Positions 33,572-43,078 of a DNA stretch of 64,000 nucleotides are shown here, one piece after another (position 1 is the first letter of the stretch; each line of letters opens with the position of its first letter). The position numbers and the translations under genes are program-made. The notes beneath the pieces were generated by a model. That model worked only from the letters and a program-made list of their open reading frames with translations. It did no database searches and had not been told where the DNA came from. Source of the DNA: G963422565 sp963422565 (GTDB lineage Bacteria; Pseudomonadota; Alphaproteobacteria; MPNO01); NCBI GenBank assembly GCA_963422565.1, contig OY730228.1, positions 1,984,001 to 2,048,000 on the forward strand, read 5' to 3'.

Positions 33572-34869
33572 CGCCGCAGGAAATCGGGGCGCTCGGGATC
33601 CTGGCGCTGGTCGTCCTGACCTTTCTGCGGGTGCCGCTCGGCGCCGCGATGGGGCTCGTCGGGCTGGTCGGCTACGCGGCGATCGACGGCTGGGAGAGCG
33701 CGTTCTTCGTCTTCGGAGATACGCCCTACGCGATGAGCCGCTACGCCCTCTCCGTCCTGCCGCTGTTCATCCTCATGGGCAGCGTCGCCAGCCGGTCGGG
33801 CATGTCGCGGGAGCTGTTCGCCGCCGCCAACGCCATCTTCGCCGGTCGCCGGGGCGCCCTGCCGATGGCGACGATCGGCGCCTGCGCGGGGTTCTCGGCG
33901 ATCAGCGGCTCGTCGCTCGCCACCGCCGCGACCTTCACCCGCATCGCCGTGCCGGAGATGCGGCGCCACGGCTATGACGAGCGTCTGGCGACCGGGGCGG
34001 TGGCGGCCGGCGGGACGCTCGGTATCCTGATCCCGCCCTCGGTGATCATGGTCATCTATGCGCTGGCGGCCGAGGAGTCGGTGCCGGCGCTGTTCGCGGC
34101 CGGGCTGATCCCCGGCATCCTGCTCGCGCTGCTGTTCGTGCTGGTCGTCTGGGCGGTCACGCGGATCCGCCCGGACTGGGCGCCGGCCGGGCCGCGCATG
34201 AGACCGAGAGAACGGCTGCGCGCCGCCGCGGCGATGTGGAAGCTCGCGCTGCTGTTCACCCTCGCCGTCGGCGGCATCTATGCCGGCTGGTTCAGCCCGA
34301 CCGAGGCGGCGGGCGTCGCCTCGTTCGCGGCGATCGTCGTCGCCGCGGCGGCGGGGCAACTGCGCTTCTCCGACTTCCTCGCCGCCCTCGGCGAGACCCT
34401 GCGGACGACGGCGATGCTGATGTTCATCCTCGTCGGCGCCTGGATCTTCGCCTATTTCGTGGTCCAGACCCGGCTTCCGGTCGCACTTGTCGCGCTGATC
34501 GATCTGCTCGGGCTCGCCCCCTGGGCGGTGATCGTCATCATCCTGATCTTCTATATCCTGCTCGGCTGCGTGCTCGAGTCGGTCGCGATCATCCTCGTCA
34601 CCGTCCCGGTCTTCCTGCCCATCGTCACCGCGCTCGGCTACGACCCGGTCTGGTACGGGATACTGATGGTGGTGGTGGTCGAGGTCGGGTTGATCACCCC
34701 GCCGGTCGGCCTCAATATCTTCGTCATCCGCGCGCAGCTCCCCGATATCCCGTTGGGGGTCATCTTTCGCGGCATCGGGCCGTTTCTGGTGGCCAACACG
34801 ATCCTGATCGCGGCCCTGCTGATCTTTCCCGAGCTCGCCCTTTGGCTGCCCGGGCTGCTCCTCGGATAG
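33568..34869 (+). CDS. TRAP transporter large permease (DctM family)
   Basis: This 433-residue protein has about 12 helices and is the membrane transport channel of the TRAP system, coupled to sodium. Motifs include LFILMGSVASRSGMSRELF, the GACAGFSAISGSSLATAATF segment, GGTLGILIPPSVIMVIYAL, and the C-terminal GLITPPVGLNIFVIRA, all typical of DctM. The start is the ATG that overlaps the DctQ stop. A 12-base palindrome (CCGGCATGCCGG at 34877-34888) just after the stop may aid termination. Confidence 0.95.
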   Translation: MTPQEIGALGILALVVLTFLRVPLGAAMGLVGLVGYAAIDGWESAFFVFGDTPYAMSRYALSVLPLFILMGSVASRSGMSRELFAAANAIFAGRRGALPMATIGACAGFSAISGSSLATAATFTRIAVPEMRRHGYDERLATGAVAAGGTLGILIPPSVIMVIYALAAEESVPALFAAGLIPGILLALLFVLVVWAVTRIRPDWAPAGPRMRPRERLRAAAAMWKLALLFTLAVGGIYAGWFSPTEAAGVASFAAIVVAAAAGQLRFSDFLAALGETLRTTAMLMFILVGAWIFAYFVVQTRLPVALVALIDLLGLAPWAVIVIILIFYILLGCVLESVAIILVTVPVFLPIVTALGYDPVWYGILMVVVVEVGLITPPVGLNIFVIRAQLPDIPLGVIFRGIGPFLVANTILIAALLIFPELALWLPGLLLG

Positions 34870-35264
34870 GCGCGCGCCGGCATGCCGGGGCGGCGGAAGC
34901 GTCGGCGCGTCCGGCCGAGGCGCCGACGATCTCTCCGAGACGCAGTTTGGAGAACGAGCGGAAATTTCCGGGTCCGTGCCGACACCGGCGGAGCCGATCG
35001 CGAGTCGACAGACATGCGAGGCGCCCCTAATCTTTCGATGGGTTGTGCGCCTAATGGGACGACTTCCGTGGGATCGTCGTCGAGACGCCCGCTCCTTCGA
35101 ATTCTCCAAGGTCGACCACGCGGCTTCCGGCGCCGACGGCGCACGGTCGTTCCCGGTCATGCGCCCAATCGAGGGGGCGATGCCGGTCCGCGATCCGATG
35201 GACGCGCGACCGGTCGCGAGGACGAGAGCGGCCCCTCTGCCCCGGCGCCGGTGCTAAACGGCTG
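34870..35264. other. Gene-free stretch between dctM and tctA'
   Basis: No convincing gene is seen in these 395 bases. Frames in both directions are arginine- and proline-rich shadows. In intact tripartite tricarboxylate systems the genes before tctA are tctC and tctB; neither is recognisable here, nor is a four-helix TctB remnant. The only notable element is the palindrome CCGGCATGCCGG at 34877-34888. Confidence 0.5.
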
Positions 35265-35901
35265 ATGCTGGACGCCTTCGCCACCGGCCTGGCGCTGGTT
35301 TTCCAGTGGCCCGCGATCGGTTTCCTGGTGCTCGGCGTGTTCCTGGGGCTCTGGCTCGGTGCGGTGCCCGGAATCGGCGGCGTTACCGGGCTGATCGTGC
35401 TCTTGCCGTTCACGCTCGGCATGGACGCGGTGCCCGCCTTCGCCCTCCTGCTCGGCATGTTCGCGGTCACCGCGACCAGCGACACGGTGGCGTCGGTAAT
35501 GCTGGGAGTGCCGGGAACCGCTTCGTCCCAGGCGACCATTCTCGACGGGCATCCCTTGGCGCGCCGCGGACAGGCGGCCCGGGCCTTCGGCGCCGCGTTC
35601 ACGGTCAGCGCCTTCGGCGGGGTGGCCGGCGCGCTGATGCTCGCGGTTTCGCTTCCCGTGATCCGGCCGGTCATCCTCGCCTTCGGGATGGGCGAATTCT
35701 TCATGTTGACCGCTCTCGGCCTTGCCATGGTCGGCTCGCTGTCGGGACGCTCCGTCAGGAAGGGGCTGACCGTCGCCTGTATCGGCCTGCTGATCTCCGC
35801 TGTCGGCTACTCGGAATACCATTCCGTGCCCCGGTTCTGGTTCGGCGTGGACTACTTCCTGAACCAGATGCCCCTGGTGGCCGTGGTGATGGGGCTGTTT
35901 G
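35265..35901 (+). pseudogene. tctA, 3'-truncated (first about 210 residues)
   Basis: This is the front part of the large permease TctA of a tripartite tricarboxylate transporter. The hallmark GAVPGIGGVTGLIVLLPFTLG near residue 37 and the later DGHPLARRGQAARAFGAAFT are right for TctA. The family is about 500 residues, but the TctA-like sequence ends at VAVVMGLFE, and the following codons in this frame are meaningless, as the DNA switches to an unrelated gene in another frame. No tctB or tctC is nearby. It cannot encode a working permease. Confidence 0.8.
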
Positions 35902-36819
35902 AGGTGGCTCCACCTGATCGGTCAGGCCGGGATATGCTTCCCGCGCGGCGGCATGGGGCACATTTCCAACGCCATCGCGATGTCGGGCGAGCGCTTCGGC
36001 ATGGAGATCGAAGTTTCCTCGCCGGTGGAGGAGATCCTGGTGCGCGACGGCCGGGCCTATGGCGTCAGGCTGGAGAACGGCGAGAAAATCCATGCCCGGC
36101 TGGTGGCGTCCAACCTCAACGCCAAGGTCACCTTCGACCGCATCGTCCGGGAGGAACATCTGCCCGAGGAATTCCTGCGCCGGATTCGGGGCTTCCGCGC
36201 CAAGGGCGCCTCTTTCAAGCTGCTGTGCGCGGTCTACCGACTGCCGCAATATTCCGGCTTCTCCAAGGAGAAGACCGGCGTCGACTATGCGGCCTACGCC
36301 CATATCGGCCCGACGCCGGAATATCTCGAACGCGCCTTCGACGACGCCAAGTACGGCTGGTATTCGAAGCAGCCCTTTCTCTCGCCGATCGTCCCGAGCT
36401 ATTACGACCCGTCGCTTGCCCCCGAGGGCAAGCATGTGGTCTCGCTTTATGGCGGGGTCGCGCCCTATGAGCTCAGGGACGCGACCTGGGACGACGAGCG
36501 GGGCAATTTCACCCGGAACGTCATGGGGGTCATGGACGAGTTCGCGCCCGGCTTCTCCTCCTCGGTGCTGGATGCCAAGCTGCTGCCCCCCGACATCGAG
36601 CGCATGACCGGTATGCCGGGCGGCCACACCCAGCACGGAGCGCTCACCCTCGACCAGATGTTCTTCATGCGCCCGGTCCCGGGCTATGCGGACTACCGCT
36701 CGCCGATTGAGGCGCTCTATCAATGCAGCGCGTCGGGTCATCCCGGAGGATCGGTCTCCGGCGTTCCCGGACACAACGCGGCGCGGGAGATCCTCAAGGA
36801 CTGGCGCAGACTCGAATAG
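35899..36819 (+). pseudogene. FAD oxidoreductase (PYROXD2/CrtI-like), 5'-truncated
   Basis: About 306 codons match the rear two-thirds of a phytoene-desaturase-like FAD oxidoreductase (PYROXD2/COG1233 group). Recognisable parts are GGMGHISNAIAMSGERFG, ILVRDGRAYGVRLENGE and the C-terminal FAD segment GGSVSGVPGHNAAREIL. The N-terminal GxGxxG dinucleotide site is missing because the frame starts in mid-protein at the tctA join. A TTG at 35899 might start translation, but without the FAD loop the product cannot fold as the family does. Confidence 0.8.
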
Positions 36820-36975
36820 GGCCGGCCCCGGTCCGATTGTCCGGGGCCGTTCTACCGCGACGGCCGGAGCGCGGCGCGGACGGCCCGTTTACAGCGGTCG
36901 GGGGCGTTGATAGGTTCCGCCCCCCGGCGTTCGCCTCCTGCGCGGTCTGCGCCGCCCGTTCACCGGGAGTCTGCG

Positions 36976-37908
36976 ATGAAGCTGGTCGCCGGAAACAGCA
37001 ACCGTCCTCTCGCAGAGGCGATCGCGGCCTATCTGGAGCTCCCGCTGACCGCGGCCAGCGTCCGCCGGTTCTCCGACCTCGAATGCTTCGTCGAGATCAA
37101 CGAGAACGTCCGCGGCGAGGATGTGTTCGCGATCCAGTCGACATCCTATCCCGCCAACGACAATCTGATGGAGCTGCTGGTGATGCTGGACGCGCTGAGA
37201 CGCGGTTCGGCGCGCCGGATCACCGCCGTCATCCCCTATTTCGGCTATGCGCGCCAAGACCGCAAGTCGGGGCCGCGCACCCCGATCTCGGCGAAGCTGG
37301 TGGCCAATCTCATCACCACGGCCGGAGCCAGCCGGGTGGTCACCCTCGACCTCCATGCCGGCCAGATCCAGGGGTTCTTCGACATCCCGCTCGACAATCT
37401 GTTCGCCGCGCCGGTCTTCGTCCGCGACATCAGGGAAAAATATGAGGGCGACCGGCTGATGATCGTGTCTCCCGATGTCGGCGGGGTCATCCGGGCGCGC
37501 GCCTTCGCCCGCAGGCTCGATACCGACCTCGCGATCATCGACAAGCGGCGCGAGCGCGCCGGAGTCTCGGAGGTGATGAACGTCATCGGCGATGTCGAGG
37601 GCCGCAACTGCGTGCTCGTCGACGACATCGTCGATTCCGCTGGCACGCTGTGCAACGCCGCCGCGGCGCTGGCCGACCAGGGCGCGGCGTCGGTCTCGGC
37701 CTATGCGACCCACGGGGTTCTGTCGGGCGGCGCCGTCTCGCGGGTCGAATCCTCGCGGATGGACCGGCTGGTCACCACCGACAGCATTCTCTCGACCGAG
37801 GCGATGCGTGTCTCCAAGACCGTGCTGCAGACCTCCATCGCGCCGCTGATGGCGGAGGCAATCATGCGCATCAGCGAGGAGCGGTCGGTCTCGAGCCTGT
37901 TTGACTAA
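36976..37908 (+). CDS. prs: Ribose-phosphate pyrophosphokinase
   Basis: This enzyme makes PRPP from ribose 5-phosphate and ATP for nucleotide and histidine/tryptophan synthesis. The 310 residues have the flexible-loop signature PYFGYARQDRK (about 90-100), LDLHAGQIQGFFD, and the PRPP-binding VLVDDIVDSAGT (about 212-223). The ATG at 36976 follows a CGGGAG site. The last codons hold the -35 hexamer of the rplY promoter. Confidence 0.97.
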   Translation: MKLVAGNSNRPLAEAIAAYLELPLTAASVRRFSDLECFVEINENVRGEDVFAIQSTSYPANDNLMELLVMLDALRRGSARRITAVIPYFGYARQDRKSGPRTPISAKLVANLITTAGASRVVTLDLHAGQIQGFFDIPLDNLFAAPVFVRDIREKYEGDRLMIVSPDVGGVIRARAFARRLDTDLAIIDKRRERAGVSEVMNVIGDVEGRNCVLVDDIVDSAGTLCNAAAALADQGAASVSAYATHGVLSGGAVSRVESSRMDRLVTTDSILSTEAMRVSKTVLQTSIAPLMAEAIMRISEERSVSSLFD

Positions 37909-37929
37909 ACCCCCGCCGGAGGATAGAAT
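37901..37929 (+). promoter_or_regulatory. Sigma-70 promoter for rplY-pth-ychF
   Basis: TTGACT (37901-37906) and TAGAAT (37924-37929) are spaced by exactly 17 bases. The -35 box covers the final codons and stop of prs, so the downstream operon can fire independently of prs. The leader to rplY would be about 90 bases. Confidence 0.6.
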
Positions 37930-38026
37930 CAGGCCTTCCTCGGCCCGCTCGGACGCGCCGCCGGTCGGTCCCGTCCGACGAGTCGCCGGCGCTCGGGCCG
38001 GCACGAATCTTCGCGAGCGAGACGAC

Positions 38027-38677
38027 ATGGCCGACATGACGACGATTCCGGCGGCGCTCCGCACCCGCGTCGGCAAGGGGGCCGCGCGGGCCGCGCGCCG
38101 GGGTGGGTTGGTGCCCGCGCTGATCTACGGCGGCGCGCGCCGCCCGATGATGGTCAACATCGAGCGGCGGCGGCTCGAGCGGCATCTCGATCAGCCGGGC
38201 TTCTTCATCCGGCTGATCGATATCGATATCGAGGGGGAGACCCACCGCGTGCTCCCCCGCGAGGTCCAGCTCCACCCGGTGAGCGATGCGCCGCTGCATG
38301 TCGATTTCCTGCATTTCTCGGAGACCCGCAAGCTCACGGTCGCGGTGCCGGTGCGGTTCTCCAACGAGGAGGCGTCGCCGGGGCTCAAGCGCGGCGGCGT
38401 GCTCAACGTGGTCCGTCATCAGGTCGAGGTGGTCTGTACGGCGATCAACATTCCGACCGAGATCGAGATCGATCTCGACGGCTACGATATCGGCGGCAGC
38501 GTCCATTCCAGCGCCGTCACCCTGCCGGACGGGGTCGTCTTCGCGATCGCCGACCGCGACTTCACGATCGCGACGATCGCCGCCCCGTCGGTGATCGCCG
38601 AAGCCGACGCGGATCGGGACGAGGACGAGGCGGAAGCGCCCTCGGCCGCCGCGCCGACCGCCGATCAGGACGGCTAG
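38027..38677 (+). CDS. rplY: 50S ribosomal protein L25, Ctc type
   Basis: This 216-residue protein binds 5S rRNA and is a general-stress protein in some bacteria. The N-terminal L25 domain is about residues 1-95, with VGKGAARAARRGGLVPALIYG and VQLHPVSDAPLHVDFLHF. The C-terminal TL5/beta domain is about 95-190, followed by an acidic, alanine-rich tail. It is a long Ctc-type L25, as usual in alphaproteobacteria. It is the first gene before pth. Confidence 0.95.
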   Translation: MADMTTIPAALRTRVGKGAARAARRGGLVPALIYGGARRPMMVNIERRRLERHLDQPGFFIRLIDIDIEGETHRVLPREVQLHPVSDAPLHVDFLHFSETRKLTVAVPVRFSNEEASPGLKRGGVLNVVRHQVEVVCTAINIPTEIEIDLDGYDIGGSVHSSAVTLPDGVVFAIADRDFTIATIAAPSVIAEADADRDEDEAEAPSAAAPTADQDG

Positions 38678-38699
38678 GCAGGGGTCCGCGCCGGGAGCG

Positions 38700-39305
38700 A
38701 TGCTGCTCGTCGTCGGACTCGGGAACCCCGGACCGAAATTCGCTCGCCACCGTCACAATATCGGCTATGTCGTCGCCGACGCGCTGGCGCTCCGCTACGG
38801 CCTTTCGGCGCCGCGGCGGCGCTTCCACGGGTGGCTCCGGTCGGGCGAGATCGGCGGCCGGCGGGTGCTGCTCCTGAAGCCCGAGACCTTCATGAACCAG
38901 TCGGGGCAGGCGGTCCGACAGGCACTCGCCTACTACAAGCTGCGCGCGCGCGACGCTCTGGTCGTCCATGACGAGATCGACCTCGCCCCGGGCAAGGTGC
39001 GGGTCAAGCGCGGCGGCGGCCATGCCGGCCATAACGGGCTGCGCAGCCTGGATTCCCGGATCGGCCCGGACTATCGCAGGCTTCGCATCGGCGTCGGCCA
39101 TCCTGGCGACAGGCACCGCGTCCAAGGCCATGTTCTGAGAGATTTCGCGGCCGTCGAACGGCCTTTCTTCGAACGGCTGGTAGACGCGGTGACGGCGGCC
39201 TTCCCGCTGCTGGTCGACGGCGACGATCCGGGCTTCATGACCAGGGTCGCGCTGCTCTGCCCCGCCGGCGAGGCCCCCGGCCCGCCCTTCCCGACTTCCC
39301 GCTGA
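38700..39305 (+). CDS. pth: Peptidyl-tRNA hydrolase
   Basis: This essential enzyme frees tRNA from dropped peptidyl-tRNA. The 201 residues include GLGNPGPKFARHRHNIGY (N9 and H19 of the active site), KPETFMNQSGQAV, VVHDEIDLAPGKVRVKRGGGHAGHNGLRS and RIGVGHPG. The stop overlaps the ychF ATG (TGATG), and it follows rplY at 22 bases, the usual L25-Pth-YchF order. Confidence 0.97.
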   Translation: MLLVVGLGNPGPKFARHRHNIGYVVADALALRYGLSAPRRRFHGWLRSGEIGGRRVLLLKPETFMNQSGQAVRQALAYYKLRARDALVVHDEIDLAPGKVRVKRGGGHAGHNGLRSLDSRIGPDYRRLRIGVGHPGDRHRVQGHVLRDFAAVERPFFERLVDAVTAAFPLLVDGDDPGFMTRVALLCPAGEAPGPPFPTSR

Positions 39306-40402
39306 TGGGCTTCAGCTGCGGCATCGTCGGCCTGCCCAATGTCGGCAAGTCCTGTCTGTTCAACGCGCTCACCCGGTCGCAGCAGGCAGCGGCCGGGAAC
39401 TATGCCTTCGTCACCATAGAACCAAATCGCGGGCGGATCGCGGTGCCGGACGAGCGGCTCGCCGCGCTGGCGGCCTGTGCCGGGTCGGCGACGGTCACGC
39501 CCGCCCGGCTCGAGTTCGTCGACATCGCCGGCCTCGTCCGCGGGGCGAGCCGCGGCGAGGGGCTCGGCAACCGGTTCCTCGCCCATATCCGCGAGGTAGA
39601 CGCGATCGCCCATGTTCTGCGCTGCTTCGACGGCGACGCGCCGGACGAGGCGGCGCCTCCCGATCCGCTGGGCGATGCCGAGACCGTCGAGACCGAGCTC
39701 ATGCTGGCCGATCTCGAGAGCCTCGAGCGGCGGCTGGAGCCGCTGGCCAAGAAGGCGCGCGGCGGCGACGCCGAGGCGATCCGGATGCGCGCCCTGGTGG
39801 AGCGCGCGGCCGCGCTGCTCGCGGCCGGCCGGCCGGCCCGCGAGCTCGACGCGGAAGGGGATGACCGGCGGCTTTTCCCGCAGATGCAGCTCCTGTCGGC
39901 GAAGCCGATCTTCTATGTCTGCAACGTCGACGACGCATCGACGACCGGGGGCAACGCCCGTTCCGCGCGGGTCGCCGCCTGGGCGGAGCGAATCGGCGCG
40001 CCCGTCGTCCTGGTGTCGGCGGCCGTCGAGGCCGATATCGCGGCGCTCGAGGACGATGCGGAGCGGGCCGAGTTCCAGGCCGCCCTCGGCCTCTCGGAAA
40101 GCGGGCTCGGTCGGGTGATCCGCGCCGGCTACGCGCTGCTCGACCTCATCACCTTCTTCACCGCCGGCCCGGCCGAGACCCGCGCCTGGACCGTTCACGC
40201 CGGCACCCGCGCTCAGGACGCTGCCGGCAGGATCCATTCCGATTTCGCGCGCGGCTTCATCGCCGCCGAGACCGTCTCCTATGCCGACTTCGTCGCCTGC
40301 GGCGGGGAACGGCAGGCGAGAGACGCCGCCAGAATGCGCCGCGAAGGACGCGACTACATCGTCCGAGACGGCGACGTGATCCTTTTTCGGTTCAACGTTT
40401 GA
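39305..40402 (+). CDS. ychF: Redox-regulated ATPase YchF
   Basis: This 365-residue ribosome-associated P-loop NTPase of the Obg/OLA1 group prefers ATP. It shows GLPNVGKSCLFNALT (P-loop at 9-16), VDIAGLVRGASRGEGLGNRFLAHIREVDAIAHVLRCF, and a TGS C-terminal domain (about 280-365) with FFTAGPAETRAWTV and EGRDYIVRDGDVILFRFNV. The guanine-specific NKxD motif is altered (CNVDD), fitting the ATP preference. Confidence 0.97.
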   Translation: MGFSCGIVGLPNVGKSCLFNALTRSQQAAAGNYAFVTIEPNRGRIAVPDERLAALAACAGSATVTPARLEFVDIAGLVRGASRGEGLGNRFLAHIREVDAIAHVLRCFDGDAPDEAAPPDPLGDAETVETELMLADLESLERRLEPLAKKARGGDAEAIRMRALVERAAALLAAGRPARELDAEGDDRRLFPQMQLLSAKPIFYVCNVDDASTTGGNARSARVAAWAERIGAPVVLVSAAVEADIAALEDDAERAEFQAALGLSESGLGRVIRAGYALLDLITFFTAGPAETRAWTVHAGTRAQDAAGRIHSDFARGFIAAETVSYADFVACGGERQARDAARMRREGRDYIVRDGDVILFRFNV

Positions 40403-40478
40403 CGGTAATATCCGGTGCGCGCCTGCTGGGCGCGGCCTTCGCACATCGTCGCAACTCTCGTCTTGAGGAACGTCAGCC

Positions 40479-41153
40479 ATGGGACAATCGGTCACGCTCA
40501 CCGCCAAGGACGGCCACCGCTTCGGTGCCTATCGGGCCGACCCGCCCTCGCCGGCCAAGGGCGGCCTGGTGGTCATCCAGGAGATTTTCGGCATCAACGG
40601 CCATATCCGCAGCCTGGTCGACATGTTCGCCGACAAGGGCTACGCCGCGATCGCGCCGGCCCTGTTCGACCGCAAGGAGGCCGGCGTCGAGCTCGGTTAC
40701 GACGAGGAGTCGTTCGGGCGCGGCCGCGCCCTGCGCGGCCAGCTCGACGATGCCTCGATCCTGGCCGATGTCGATGCCGCCGCCGCCGCGGTGTCCGGCA
40801 CCGGCAAGGTCGGGTTGATCGGCTATTGCTTCGGCGGCTATGTCGCCTGGATCAGCGCCTGCGGCCTCGACAGGCTGGCCTGTTCGGTGAGCTGCTACGG
40901 CGGCGGCGTGGCGGCGCGCGCGGCGGACGACACCCCGAGATGTCCGGTCCAGTTCCATTTCGGCGACAAGGACCATGCGATTCCGATGGGCGATGTCCAG
41001 AAGATCCGCGACGCGCATCCCGACGTCCCGAGCTTCATCTACGACGATTCCGCGCACGGGTTCTGCTGCGACGATCGGGACGTCTACAACGCCGACGCCT
41101 GCGACCGTGCGCACGCTCGCGCCCTCGCCCTCTTCGCGGAACATGTCGGCTGA
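40479..41153 (+). CDS. Dienelactone hydrolase family protein
   Basis: This 224-residue alpha/beta hydrolase of the dienelactone hydrolase family shows VIQEIFGINGHIRSLVDMFADKGYAAIAPALF, the nucleophile elbow GYCFGG (cysteine 117), HFGDKDHAIP and the catalytic histidine in DDSAHGFCCDD. The Cys-Asp-His triad is the DLH form. Substrates are unproven; no chloroaromatic pathway genes are nearby. It follows ychF after 76 bases. Confidence 0.92.
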   Translation: MGQSVTLTAKDGHRFGAYRADPPSPAKGGLVVIQEIFGINGHIRSLVDMFADKGYAAIAPALFDRKEAGVELGYDEESFGRGRALRGQLDDASILADVDAAAAAVSGTGKVGLIGYCFGGYVAWISACGLDRLACSVSCYGGGVAARAADDTPRCPVQFHFGDKDHAIPMGDVQKIRDAHPDVPSFIYDDSAHGFCCDDRDVYNADACDRAHARALALFAEHVG

Positions 41154-41257
41154 CGGCATGCGATCCGCATAAGGGCGCCGGCCCTCGCGGCGCTTCCGGC
41201 TGCGGCGGTCTTCGGGCGGAGGCCTCGCGGGGCGGGCGAGGATCTTCGCCCGGCCTC

Positions 41258-41665
41258 TCATCCCGCGCCCCCCGGCTCGGGAAACTCCACCGGCCCGCCA
41301 TGTTTCTGCCAGCTCGAGAAGCCGTCCTTGAGGTGGGAGGCCTCGAAACCCATCTCGCGCAGCGTCGCGACCGTCAGCGCCGAGCGCCAGCCCGATGCGC
41401 AATGAAAGACGAAAATCTTGTCCTCTCCGAATATATCCTTGAAATACGGGCTTTTCGGGTCCACCCAGAACTCGGCCATGCCGCGGGGGCAATGAAAGCT
41501 TCCCGGGATGCAACCGGAGCGCTGCCGCTCGCGCACGTCGCGGAGGTCGACGAAGACGACCGACGGATCGTCGCGCATCGCGAGCGCGGTGCCAGTCTCG
41601 ATTTCCTCGATCCGGGCGCGGGCGGCCGCCACCATCTCCGCCGCCGATGTCTTGAGCGCGCGCAT
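41258..41665 (-). CDS. Rhodanese-like domain protein
   Basis: This 135-residue single rhodanese domain is of the type that transfers sulfane sulfur. The active-site cysteine lies in FHCASGWRSAL (cysteine 89), which suits the usual CxxGxR loop, and the N-terminal VVFVDLRDVRERQRSGCIPGSFHCPRG is typical. The start at 41665 follows an AAGGGGGGAA site. The gene is divergent from the FAD oxidase gene across 91 bases. Confidence 0.9.
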   Translation of the reverse strand: MRALKTSAAEMVAAARARIEEIETGTALAMRDDPSVVFVDLRDVRERQRSGCIPGSFHCPRGMAEFWVDPKSPYFKDIFGEDKIFVFHCASGWRSALTVATLREMGFEASHLKDGFSSWQKHGGPVEFPEPGGAG

Positions 41666-41756
41666 GATTCCCCCTTCGCACCGTCGTCCAGAACGGAAAT
41701 ATCGGCGATCGACCATCGACGCGGCAAGCCCGCGCACGGGCCGGCCGGCTGAGGCG

Positions 41757-43022
41757 ATGGCGGCGGCGGTCTCACTCTGGGACGCCTCGGCGGAAGAGGC
41801 CGATCCGTCATCGCCTCTGGACGGCGACGCCAAAGCGGATCTCGCGATCGTCGGCGGCGGCTTCACCGGGCTCTCGACCGCGCTTCACGCGGCCGAACGC
41901 GGTCTCGACTGCATCCTGCTGGAGGCGAAGAGGCTGGGCCAGGGCGGGTCAGGGCGCAATGTCGGGTTGGTGAACGCCGGGCTGTGGCTCCCGCCCCAGG
42001 ATGTCGGCCGCCGCCTCGGCGCGGCGCGCGGCGCAGCGCTGGTCGAAGCGCTGGGGAACGCGCCGGACTATGTCCACGCGCTGATCGATCGCCATCGGAT
42101 CCGCTGCGAGGCGACACGGACCGGCACCATCCATGCGGCCCACTCGCCCAAGGGGTTCGCCGAGCTCGCCCGCCGCGCCGAGGAATGGCGCCGCCTCGGC
42201 GCGCCGGTCGAGCTGCTGCCGCGCGACCGGGCGGCCGAACTCATCGGCAGCGCATGGTTCCATGGCGGGCTGGTCGACCGCAGAGCCGGCACGATCAACC
42301 CGATGGGCTATGTCCGGGGGCTGGCGCGGGCGGCGCGGCGCGCGGGCGCTCGGATCACCGCCGGAGCCGCCGCCAGGGCGCTTCGCCGGGTCGGCGGCAG
42401 ATGGGTCGTCGACACCGATCGCGGCACGGTCGCCGCCGGGTCGGTCGTTCTCGGCACCAATGCCTATTCGGACGATCTCTGGCCGGGGTTGAGGAAGGGC
42501 TTCACGGTGATCCACTACTTCCAGCTCGCCACCGCGCCGCTGGGAGAGCGCGGCCGGTCCGTCCTGAGCGGCGGCCAGGGGCTGTGGGATACCGGACGGA
42601 TCATGTTCTCGCTGCGCCGCGACGCATCCGGACGGATCATCATCGGCTCGATGGGGAGGGTGATCGGCGGCGAGGGAGGCCTGTCGCGGAGATGGGCCGC
42701 GCGGAAGCTGCAACGGCTCTTCCCCGATCTCGGCAGGGTCGCGATCGAGCATGGTTGGCACGGGCGGATCGCCATGACCCCCGACCACCTGCCGCGCATC
42801 CATCGTCTGGCCGAGGGGCTCTACACCCCCATCGGGTACAACGGCCGCGGGATCACGACGGGGACGATCTTCGGCAAGGCGATGGCGGAACTGCTGTCGG
42901 GCGGTCGGGAAGAGAACCTGCCGCTGCCGATTTCGGAGCCCGGCCGCGCGCGGTCGGCCCCGGTCATGTCGCGCGTCTATCGGATGGCGTTCGCGGCCAA
43001 TCAGGTCCTGGGGAGCCTCTGA
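41757..43022 (+). CDS. FAD-dependent amino acid/amine oxidase (DAO/PuuB-like)
   Basis: This 421-residue FAD oxidoreductase of the DAO (D-amino acid oxidase) fold has the dinucleotide site DLAIVGGGFTGLSTALHAAE (residues about 28-47), a flavin-proximal GQGGSGRNVGLVNAG, and a late FAD segment YNGRGITTGTIFGKAMAELL. The sequence is most like PuuB/OrdL (gamma-glutamylputrescine or gamma-aminobutyrate-type oxidases) and glycine/D-amino acid dehydrogenases. The following genes are an SDR and an ornithine cyclodeaminase, so a role in amine or proline-type metabolism is plausible. Confidence 0.85.
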   Translation: MAAAVSLWDASAEEADPSSPLDGDAKADLAIVGGGFTGLSTALHAAERGLDCILLEAKRLGQGGSGRNVGLVNAGLWLPPQDVGRRLGAARGAALVEALGNAPDYVHALIDRHRIRCEATRTGTIHAAHSPKGFAELARRAEEWRRLGAPVELLPRDRAAELIGSAWFHGGLVDRRAGTINPMGYVRGLARAARRAGARITAGAAARALRRVGGRWVVDTDRGTVAAGSVVLGTNAYSDDLWPGLRKGFTVIHYFQLATAPLGERGRSVLSGGQGLWDTGRIMFSLRRDASGRIIIGSMGRVIGGEGGLSRRWAARKLQRLFPDLGRVAIEHGWHGRIAMTPDHLPRIHRLAEGLYTPIGYNGRGITTGTIFGKAMAELLSGGREENLPLPISEPGRARSAPVMSRVYRMAFAANQVLGSL

Positions 43023-43078
43023 GGCCGGGACGGGAGACGACGGCTTCGGACGGTATCGGCGGAGGAGTGAAGACCGAC

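Noticed and set aside
34882..35265. 127-codon frame ahead of tctA'
   Set aside because: Arginine-rich, no domain, no ribosome site; read as shadow sequence.
35265..36470. A single tctA-containing fusion protein
   Set aside because: The tctA frame and the flavoprotein frame differ, so after about 35900 the tctA frame reads meaningless sequence. The two are separate truncated genes.
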